A stretch of DNA of 64,000 nucleotides from Branchiostoma lanceolatum. Lineage: Eukaryota; Chordata; Leptocardii; Amphioxiformes; Branchiostomatidae. A program made the translations under genes and the position numbers. Below are positions 23,501 through 32,050 of the stretch, one piece after another. The notes beneath the pieces were generated by a model. It saw nothing but the letters and a program-made list of their open reading frames with translations. It had not been told where the DNA came from and made no database searches. The DNA lies in contig NC_089736.1 of assembly GCF_035083965.1 (NCBI RefSeq), forward strand, positions 9,489,501-9,553,500, read 5' to 3'. Each line of letters opens with the position of its first letter. The first letter of the stretch is position 1.

Positions 23501-26500
23501 TGATATTCATCGATATTCCCCTCTTTCCCAGTAAAATATGCCACATGTTTGAAAGTCCTATCATGGAACATCGATGACAGTTTGACATCCAGGTAATAAG
23601 ATATGCAATAAAACAGTTACTTATTTATTTATTTAGTTATTAATTCTCAGAAGGATATCAGCCTCGGGGAAGAGCCGTAGGACTTTCTTGAGCCTGTCTT
23701 CCGTCCCAAGGATGTCCTGTTGTTCGAACAGGTAGTGCTTCAAGTGCTTGGTCATGATCTCAAACGCTGCCTTCAGAGACGGGTGCATCGGCTCACGGAG
23801 TGACACCTTCTTGGTTTGTGATTCGCCTCCCTGGGACCAACATGACAGGATACAGTTAGAATAGAGGAAGGAATTACTTTTAAGGATTCTAAACCATTGT
23901 GGCATGGGCCAGTGTTGCAGTGCCCCCTGTTGATCATTATGGAAATAGCAGCTACTATATCAAGCTGTAGGTTGGCTTGGCAACAGTTTTAGAATTGTGT
24001 AGACAATGGGACCTCCTACTGTACATCCCATCTAGCCGAAGGTAGGTACTCATTTCCGACTGAGTCCAGTGAGGAAATTTGTGTTGATTGCCTTTCCTGG
24101 GGTACAACAATGAGACCTGCTAGGGATTCAAACCCTGGACCACACACTGATCTTGAATACGGGATGTCCCTGTAGCTCAAATTGTAGCAGCCTCACAGTT
24201 GGTTCCAACTAGTTGGTAACTGTGAGACCCCGGGATGCAAATCCTGGGAAGGGCAACTCGGTTGGGGCTGCACCTGAGGGGTTCCGTGCCTCAAGCACGT
24301 TAACAGTTTCAGTTTAAAAAGATGTAAAAATATCCCTGTAAAGATATACTTTGTTACAAAAACAGCAAGGAAACTTGCTGACCTATGTGCCACTAGGACA
24401 CTACAAGGTGAACAACAACAACCAACCTTGACCACACTGAGGTACTCGGCGATGGCAGTCCGTGCAGTCTGTGACAGTTGTCTGGTGCTCTCATCACACA
24501 CCCAGCAGTGAACACCTCTCCTGCCAGAGTACACCCACAACCGGTGCTCAAAACCAAAGTCATCTGGAAAAACAACACATCTTTTAATACATGTTCAGTG
24601 TTATTCAAAATCCTCCCATACCATAAGGTGTATAGGGCGGTGCCCATCTTCGTTTCATAGCCCTGGGCCACACTGTGGTGCAATCACTGCAGCAGGGGGC
24701 TAGTCCACTGGCAGTGGAGTGTGTTTAACTTCCATACTGTTTCAGATGTATGTACCATTTTTATAAAGTCTTTGGTATGACTAAATGCGCCTCTTGACCA
24801 GAGGTGTCCTACCCGGGGCTTGAACTCGGGCCTTCTGGTCCAAGTTATTTGAACTTGATGTGGCAAGTAACAGAAGCGCAGACCACTACACCACAGGGAC
24901 ACCCTACATGTTCAGTGTACAGTAGCAAATTTGTCAATACAATAGCTTTTTTTGATGCTGTAGGGGAAGTGGGTTGTTATACACTGTGTAAAGGGCACGG
25001 TATTGGAAGGCAGAGCTCATCCCTCTCCTTCCACTGTCTTTTACCTCCCTAACCCGAGGGTACAACATCAGTGGCATGTTAGGAGGGGATTCGAACCCAG
25101 GACGTCTTGGTTCTGGGCCAAACAATCTAACCATTACGCCAACACGACACCACGAAATATTTATAGATGCATTTTGTACTACATGTATAATTCAACACTG
25201 ATCTTAGAAAAGAGCTGGCTTCCTTTGCTTGCCTGCAACTTACCAACTAATATTACAGAACATGAGTCTTGTACCATATATTTTAGCTTATTCAATATAC
25301 AATCTAGATTTCTTTCAAAGGAACAGTGTTCTAGATTGTATATTGATTACAGAAATGAACTACAGACCTCTCAGTGCCCTGTCCACAATCTTGATAGCTA
25401 TCACCATCAGAGGCCAACATTTCTCACAGATGTTCGCTCCCCTGTACAAAAAAACGAACAAAGAAAACTGTTTAACACATTTATATCTACAAATTCTGGG
25501 ATTTATCAGATCATATACATAATGCTACAATCAGGGATGTCCCTAAAGCTCAACTGGTAGCAGTCTCACAGTTGAGCTCCTGGTTCTAACTACTGTAATT
25601 GTAAATGCAGAAATGTTCGCAGTGGTTTTATGTTCGTGGTTTTCGCTGTGAACTATTTACGCGAACTTAAAACCACTGCAAAAAGCTGTTCCATTGTGTG
25701 ACTATAGTGCTACTATTATTTCAAACACGAACTCAAAACCACCGGAAACACCCCATTTTCTCCCTACTTCGAAATTAAATCCCCATGAACATTTCTGCAC
25801 TTACAGTAGTTGGAAGACCCCGGTTCAATCCTGGATCAGGAGATCTCGGTCGTAACAACATTCACATTTCACTATTAACAACAGTTTTTATACAGATCCA
25901 TTTTGATGAGTATTGCGAACTTACGAGCAACAGTTCCTGACATCATCGTAATCCGTCATGTCGATATCAAACACCAGTTCCTTCTCCTGTGCTATGAAGG
26001 CTCCTGGCTTCACAGTTTTGTGGTCCTTGGGCTTAAAAAAATGGAAAGTTAGGTTATTTTATGACTCATATTATTAACTGTCTGAGTCAATGTGTGTGTG
26101 TGTATGATACATAGTCGTAATAAGAAAAAGGTAACTGAAGTACTACCCTGCTACAATGACATGACATGATTTCAAAAGCCTTATTCTTGCATATAACGGG
26201 GGTTGCCCGAACTTAGGACGCGCCCTAACTTAGGACGGACTTTTTAGTGATCTTGTTATGCATAAGTACGCCGTGTTTGTGTCCACTGACTATGCTCATA
26301 AGGAAGATAAATAAACCAAGTCCATGCACATAATTTTTATTTGCATTCAAAACATATGTGTACATATTCATTTCTTGTTTTGTCGAGAATAGTATTTTGA
26401 CAATAATGATGGCAACGCTGAGTAGAGGGTCACTGCGTAGCTAGACGGCCCGACACCTAAATATACGACCTGTGCCAAGCAGATATACAACTATCATACA

Positions 26501-28584
26501 CATAAGAAATATAACTTCATAAAACACAAAAAATTGGGTCTTTAGGTGTTTCTTGAGAAGAAAACCGACCAAAGAAAACAACGTAAACATCGCTGCCGTC
26601 TGGCAACGTTGTTTTCCCGCCATTTTGGGGGGCCGCGATGGTGGCGGCGGCAATTCAACGCACAGCTTTGTAACGCTCTAACATGTGATTGGTACCGTCT
26701 ATGAAAAGGAAACTGAATACAGAGATGGCGAAGATATTTCCCAATAAGTAGACGGAGTATTGTTGATGTAAGCGGTGTCGTTTTTTCGTAATGATTTTGT
26801 AAGTCGGGTCGCATGCAAGACGTACGCCGGGCCGCGCGCAAAGTGCGTAGTAGCCTTTTTCCCGCCAAAACATGAGCTGAGATGCGCTAGATATAGCCCT
26901 TCTCACATGACGTTAGAAGTGCACAAAGTCAAGATTTTCCGGTCAAAAGAAAGCTAGAATATAGCAGAATTCAAGCCTTATTTACATTTCCCTAACTTCA
27001 TCACCAACTTCCGAAGAGAGCAAAATTACCAAAGCGTATTAAATTAGGCACACTATCTGGCGTAGCACTAAATCAGAAGGTACATTCGTGAAAACGTCTC
27101 ACAGCGTTTGCCGCTTGTAACTCGGAGCGTGAAGGGCCCATGAACATTATGAATACATTTCTTGTCCATGTATGTTCTTTAGATGAATGTGTTCAAAATT
27201 CATTCATTAAAACATGACCGTTCTCTGGCAACCAGCAATGGAGCGCCGTGAGTTCGAGCGCGTAAAAAAACGTCCTATGTTTGGGCGACTCCCGTTATCT
27301 TTTTATTAAGATAACCAAAATATGACATTTTTACTCCATCAATATTAAATTGATAGAAAATAACAAAATATGAACAATCACAATGACATCACAGTGACTT
27401 AGTGGCAGGCAAAAAGCAGGTGGAACACCAAAGATTGATTGACATGGTAATAAGTAATCTAATCTACTGACATCGTTGTGCCTAACAGTCGCCGAAACCC
27501 TGGATGTAAATAACAATGGTGGGGATCGCTGATATCGAAAATATGCCAAAGCAACACTCCAAAGTCATAAAAAGGTAGAAACATACACGTAGAAATAAAA
27601 CATTCTGGGCTAATATGTCAATTCAGAAATGTAAAAATTAGACTAAGTCTATTTCAAGGAGAAACGCCATCTTAAATGTTCATTTGTTTTTTGTGTGTAT
27701 TCATACCTTGTGGGAGAAAACGGCGCCGATGTCGATCTTGTACGGCATGACTCTCTGGATCTCCTTCTCCATCTCTGATTGGTCGGCGAAGGACTGGTAG
27801 CGGATGTAGATGTCGTCCTTCAGCGTGAAGGAGAACTCGCGGTTGTGGAAGTATGACTTTTGTACTGTGGGGAGATATTGGAAGTACTACAGTAAATCCT
27901 GAAATGTCTGTGATGGTTTTATGTTTGCAGATTTCATAGTGAAATCGTCACACTGTGAAGAAATTAATCATACAGATTTTCTGTCAGCAATCTGCTATTT
28001 GTATTTACCCGCAAATTCAAAATGCTGCAACCATCTCCCAACAAAATGTGTTCTTTCCTTAACCAGAATTGATCGGATTCTTTATAGGCCCAGTACCATA
28101 TAGTCTACTTTTAGTTGTCCCAAGGAGGTTATATAGCTATATAACCTGCTTGGTTGTCCCAAAGCAAATGTAGACTTTTGGTGGCACTAAGAAATAAAGA
28201 AAGGAAAAAGACTCTACGGTAGTACGGGTCTCTTCGTTGATCGTGTTCAAGAAATCTTGGAGTAAGGTGCAACACTGTATTGCTATTGTGAAAAAGTAAC
28301 ATGTTCAATTTGTCATATCAATTTGAAGCAGTCTATATCTTTTCAGGTAATCAAAAATATGCTGTTGTTATAAATATCCGCCCCCCTCCCCCAAACCAAA
28401 ATCTGTCAAAACACGTCTCTATTCTGCCAGTATTTCACCGCCTACCTCCACCATAGCTGAGCCACTTGTAGTAGGGTCCATACGGGAACAGTCTCTTGTA
28501 GTAGATAGGCAGTAGCTCGGGAAGATCGTTCCTGTCGTAAGCCGTATTTTCCGCCGTACTCTGTTTCACTTCTCCTTCCGCCAT
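20565..28584 (-). CDS. PRIM1: DNA primase small (catalytic) subunit, 13 exons
   Basis: Makes RNA primers as the catalytic subunit of the primase-DNA polymerase alpha complex. Exons (descending): 28584-28446, 27864-27707, 26031-25925, 25441-25368, 24563-24427, 23830-23659, 22917-22820, 22660-22592, 22511-22379, 21987-21918, 21772-21687, 21287-21189, 20584-20565; 453 residues against about 420 in vertebrates. Recognised blocks are [18 protein letters not shown] (N terminus), [10 protein letters not shown] with metal-binding D121 and D123, a cysteine cluster ([12 protein letters not shown]), [12 protein letters not shown] (residues 172-183), [19 protein letters not shown], and DPFTVPT. The 20-base last exon ends SDQKGDF, like the vertebrate C-terminus. 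The exon 6/7 junction has no GT donor and fits a minor-class intron. Exons 7 and 8 are poorly conserved and exon 8 uses an unusual GTCAAC donor, so residues 263-318 are the weak part. Confidence 0.93.
20652..20950 (+). mobile_element. tRNA-derived SINE, copy 1
   Basis: It begins GGGATGTCCCTGTAGCTC and carries an A-box-like TAGCTCAACTGGTAGCAG. A decayed B box (GGTTAAAGTCC) lies about 70 bp on, and it ends in an (AAC)n tail. Three more copies in the window share the same order of blocks. Confidence 0.85.
21380..21560 (+). repeat. Dispersed repeat with CAGTC-AACCTG units
   Basis: Two tandem units (CAGTCAAACCTGTATGAGTG at 21369, CAGTCCAACCTGTACAAGTG at 21427) each lead into GACCAC-CTGCATAAG. Related sequence occurs at 50957-51060 and, as a short hairpin, at 40131-40200. 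It resembles the end of a cut-and-paste DNA element; the superfamily is not assigned. Confidence 0.5.
24161..24424 (+). mobile_element. tRNA-derived SINE, copy 2, abutting PRIM1 exon 5
   Basis: Same head (GGGATGTCCCTGTAGCTC) and same 3' part as copy 1, ending in an AAC-rich tail. The tail runs right up to PRIM1 exon 5 (low end 24427), so on the minus strand the first intron bases GTTGGTTGTTGTTG are continuous with the SINE tail. Confidence 0.85.
24782..24903 (-). mobile_element. tRNA-headed SINE fragment
   Basis: On the minus strand it reads GTGTCCCTGTGGTGTAGTGG (A-box-like), then further on GAGTTCAAGCCCCGGG (B-box-like), then GTAGGACACC. Degenerate spacing argues against a working tRNA gene. 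Confidence 0.55.
24985..25155 (-). mobile_element. tRNA-headed SINE sharing a 3' tail with 54245-54475
   Basis: The minus strand carries TTGGCGTAATGGTTAGA (A box) and TGGGTTCGAATCCCC (B box). It then has a tail with GACAGTGGAAGGAGAGGG and GCCTTCCAATACCGTGCC that recurs with few changes in the 54 kb element. Confidence 0.7.
25534..25870 (+). mobile_element. tRNA-derived SINE, copy 3, split by a MITE
   Basis: The SINE head occupies 25534-25592 and resumes at 25807 with TAGTTGGAAGACCCCGGTTC (intact B box GGTTCAATCC). The 214 bp between is a MITE. The 3' end is truncated, without the AAC tail. Confidence 0.85.
25593..25806 (+). mobile_element. Hairpin MITE, copy 2, nested in a SINE
   Basis: Starts CTGTAATTGTAAATGCAG and ends ATTTCTGCACTTACAG, with TA at both borders. 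Removing it and one TA restores the SINE sequence around TAACTAGTTGG, so the boundaries and the TA target are directly shown. Confidence 0.9.
26193..27298. mobile_element. 1.1-kb non-autonomous DNA transposon
   Basis: The terminal inverted repeats are 28 bp with 24 matches: ATAACGGGGGTTGCCCGAAC at the left and the reverse complement of GTTTGGGCGACTCCCGTTAT at the right. No transposase-like frame lies inside. An internal subrepeat (ACTTAGGACG) follows the left end. It lies in PRIM1 intron 2; the target duplication is unclear. Confidence 0.75.
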
Positions 28585-28600
28585 TTTTTTCGCTCCAAAA

Positions 28601-28612
28601 TTTGGCGCGAAA
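28601..28612 (-). promoter_or_regulatory. E2F-type site upstream of PRIM1
   Basis: TTTGGCGCGAAA fits the E2F consensus (TTTSGCGCSAAA) and lies 17 bp upstream of the PRIM1 start codon. E2F control of primase and other replication genes at G1/S is well established in animals. Confidence 0.7.
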
Positions 28613-28682
28613 TCTGGAAACGCAGTACGCCTGCGCAGTAGGGAAACGACTCTGGCTGACCTTTGAACTTTTATAAAGATTA

Positions 28683-28692
28683 GCGCGGGAAA
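28683..28692 (-). promoter_or_regulatory. Second E2F-type site upstream of PRIM1
   Basis: GCGCGGGAAA on the plus strand reads TTTCCCGCGC on the minus strand, a standard E2F element, about 100 bp upstream of the PRIM1 start codon. Confidence 0.6.
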
Positions 28693-29382
28693 TTTTACGG
28701 TTTACTTGTATTACGCAATTTTCAATTTATTCGTTAAAACATATCTTATTTGCATGCTTATTTGCTATACATACAACATTTTGTCTCCCATCTTTTGGCA
28801 ACTAACATCTAATTCTACAGACAGCGTTGAGGGAAAGCGCAATAGACTTTCAGATACTGCATTGCACTAAATGGTCTTCTAAATCATTGAAGTGCACAAT
28901 TCTTTGCAAAGCCGGTTGGACAAGTTTTTCGAAGGTCTAACTCTAGCGCACTACGGGTGAATGAGTCCTAGCTCGGTGGGTTAGAACTGTAGTTGTCACA
29001 GGTGGGATAGGTGTGCCAAGTAAATAGCATGTTTGCATAGGATACATAAGGTTTTTAGTGTCTTATTAACCCGTTCTTGACTTGTAGCAGTACTTAAAAA
29101 GACGTTTCGGCGTTCTCATAAAGCTAAGGAGTTACCAGGTGAATCTGTAAGCCTTGTGTTTATATAAGAACCTTTTTTGATAACCTATCAATATGATGCT
29201 TTAATCATAGTACTCAGGATGTTTACATGTTGACACGCCGCCCATATTTGATGTTTTCGGACGACGCAGCAGCTATTGACTTCTTGAGTCAGACTCTGTA
29301 CTTATATCTAGAAGACAGTGTGCAGACGACGGCGTAAAAATTTCGCAAACTAGTCACGCACGCACGTTCGGCTGCGTCAAGT

Positions 29383-29390
29383 CACGTGAC
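29383..29390. promoter_or_regulatory. Palindromic E-box with adjacent CRE-like site
   Basis: The decamer GTCACGTGAC spans 29381-29390 and fits MiT/TFE (CLEAR) or USF binding. TTACGTCA, close to a CRE, follows at 29393-29400. They sit about 30 bp upstream of the ATG at 29423, a typical promoter setting. Confidence 0.5.
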
Positions 29391-29422
29391 CCTTACGTCA
29401 GCGTACGTCGACGCAGCGCAGC

Positions 29423-29449
29423 ATGGCGATCATCGACGGCAGAACACAG
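29423..29449 (+). CDS. Orphan first coding exon (partial)
   Basis: ATG plus eight codons (MAIIDGRTQ) end at a good donor CAG|GTAAAA, phase 0. No matching second exon was found before the KLHL gene. Splicing to GCAAG|ACT just before 32051 would keep frame with the KLHL start but the acceptor is poor. It may be an alternative KLHL first exon, a non-coding RNA start, or chance. Confidence 0.25.
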
Positions 29450-31190
29450 GTAAAAACCCTCGTAATTACGTTGTATTTCCCTCAGTATTTTCCCATATAT
29501 GTGTCCTAGATAAAACTACACAACACCACACAGGCAGACACATATGTACTGGCGTATACTGTCGTCAGTTTAATGTATTGTTAATGTACCATACGGTCGT
29601 ATCAGACGATATGATCATATTAGTATAAATCGTTCTTTGTTGTCATATAATACGTCAGCGTGTGTCTGGCGCAGTATGTCTTTTCTGCACTGTGTTATTA
29701 ACGGCCATTGCGGTTAGATGCGGTGAAATACAACACCATGAATCCACCACAGAATTTGTTATATCTTTATTGATCTTATAGATGCGGCAAACTATGATTT
29801 ATGGTTCCTTCAATCTATCTGATAGATTTATGAGAATATCTAGAAACTTCACAATTTTTTCCAAGCCGAACTTGAAAAGTGGATGTGTATATAGTATCGT
29901 AATATCTTCAACTGGTATTTTCTTATAATACACAACTAGTAACAATAGAATTTTTATATATCCAATAAAATCATAAATGCAGTATTAACTGTTATGTTTG
30001 TATCACAAAATTGCATAGATATGTAACTAGGTCACTCTAATAATTCTGTAAACAGGTTATCTATAGCATCATGTCTTTAGAACTGTTGACGTGATCTCCA
30101 ACTCAACATTAGATTCAATATGAAATAATTGAGTTGATAAAGAATTTTGACAAAATATGAAAGCCCAGAGGGAGTACTACAAAATTAGCTTCAAAAACAG
30201 CAGTTTTAACTCGCTGTGTTTTTGCATGTTAGAATCAATAGAATTGGTGATGTACAAGGACAATGTGTACATGTATTATGTCATATATGCATTAATAACG
30301 TTGGCCATAAACACCATATGGTAGATGTAAATTGTGAAAAAATGTCCGTATTTCATTTTATTTATGGCCCTTTCCTTTGTGTACTGATCAATGGTTCTAG
30401 TCTGTATCCGTCGCCAGAGACAAAGATATACATTTTTACATAACGTACAACGGCGTCAGTGTCACGGGTTTGTTGTAACACCTTTCTACTTTTGGACGAG
30501 TCCATTTAAAACGTGGGAAGCAGAGATGTGGAGGGGCGAACTGTTTTCAGACTAGAAACTGTTTAAAAACCATTTTCCTTTCGTTACTATCAATTTCTCA
30601 TAGAATCGATCCATTTCGTTCACCCCTATCTATTTGTTACTCGCCTTTGAATACCCCTGAAAATATGAAGTGGAATCGGCCACAATTCGCTTGTTATTTT
30701 TGTGTGCGCAAAACCACCTCTAACGCCCCAACGTCGCTTCGATCCCTTCAATATTGATTGCTTTCCGTCTCGTCTTATGGTTTTCAATATTTCATCGCGT
30801 ATACTGTAATTCACCTAGTATTTCCCCTTGAAAATCCACACTGTATTATCGCGAAAACGCTTCAGTCCAATGACAGTTGTGTTTAGATTTTAAGGCCCCA
30901 TTCACGTCTTTTTTTCTGTATCGACGACAATATAATGCCGTGACGGTCACAAGTAGCTAGGCTATAACTACCTACAAGACGTTCTAAAAACAACCAAGAA
31001 TTCGAGACATTTCTCAGTGATCCCTGCAATATTGGCAGGTATTCAAAACATAACCTTATACGGACAATGGTCCTGTTTTTTTCTGTACACATACCCGCGA
31101 GCCACACCCCCCGATACATTTTATTACCTATAGCTCGGGCATATTCATCGCACACGATAAAGAACTTGAGTTTTACGATAGCAAACCAAG

Positions 31191-31485
31191 TGCATTCTTG
31201 GGACAGTCGTACGTGTGTCGTAGGGTATTCTTGGGACAGTCATACGTGTGTCGTAGGGCATTCTTGGGACAGTCGTACGTGTGTCGTCGGGCATTCTTGG
31301 GACAGTCGTACGTGTGTCGTAGGGCATTCTTGGGACAGTCTTACATGTGTCGTAGGGAATTCTTGTGCAGTCGTACGCGTGTCGTGGGTCATTCTTGTAC
31401 CGTCGTACGTGTGTCGTGGGGCATTCTTGTAAAGTCGTACGTGTGTCGTGTGGGCATTCTTGGGACAGTCGTGCGTGTGTCGTAG
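31191..31485 (+). repeat. 33-bp minisatellite
   Basis: About nine units of TTGGGACAGTCGTACGTG followed by TGTCGTAGGGCATTC. Because the unit is 11 codons long, frames on both strands stay open and give repetitive peptides; these are artefacts. Confidence 0.92.
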
Positions 31486-32050
31486 CAGTACTAGTCTTAT
31501 AACAGAAAACGTTGTCCTGGATCCTTGCCGGCTGTAAGTTCTGTCATGTACTAAGGTTACATCATGTTACCTATCTGAAAACAATCTACGACAAAAACGG
31601 TACGACGAATGTGTCTGTAAAGCTGATGCGATACCTTGTGTTTTTACGTGATAGCGTGACTCACCAAAAGATATTGTTTATCATGAGCAAATAAAACGCT
31701 AACGTGCAGTGATAAACAGCAAACCCAAAGTACAGGTTTCACTCTTGCGTAAGATAAGCAAGACCAAACAAACATTCAATAACCTGACTAGTGTCACTTT
31801 CGCGTCCTTTACAAGTTTCGCAACAGTACACACCTTTCAAATCTTTTCTGCATTCATGTGAATACCATAGAACTTCCCCTTAATGTTACAACCTGCAGCC
31901 ATTGCCATTGTTTGGACGCAAAACAGCATGAAGCAGAATTGTGCTCGTGAAGCAGAACAGGGTTACGACAATGGATTCAACTGTACAAAGAGCATGATTA
32001 CTGCTAAATCCAGCGGTCTGAGTTGAAGCAAGACTGAAACACCTTCCGCG

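Larger units (their letters stand above)
28585..32050. other. Spacer between PRIM1 and the KLHL gene
   Basis: It contains the PRIM1 promoter, an orphan exon (29423-29449) with its own promoter-like box, and a 33-bp minisatellite (31191-31485). Otherwise it is AT-rich sequence without recognisable exons. Confidence 0.45.

Noticed and set aside
25090..25150. A possible minus-strand tRNA gene
   Set aside because: The B box is good, but the acceptor and anticodon arms do not pair and a SINE tail follows.
26542..26906. Arg-rich open frames inside the 1.1-kb element, considered as transposase
   Set aside because: Too short and without catalytic motifs of any transposase family I know.
31067..31485. 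Repeated MGQSYVCRRAF-type open frames on both strands
   Set aside because: They arise from the 33-bp minisatellite; no signal peptide, domain or splice context.
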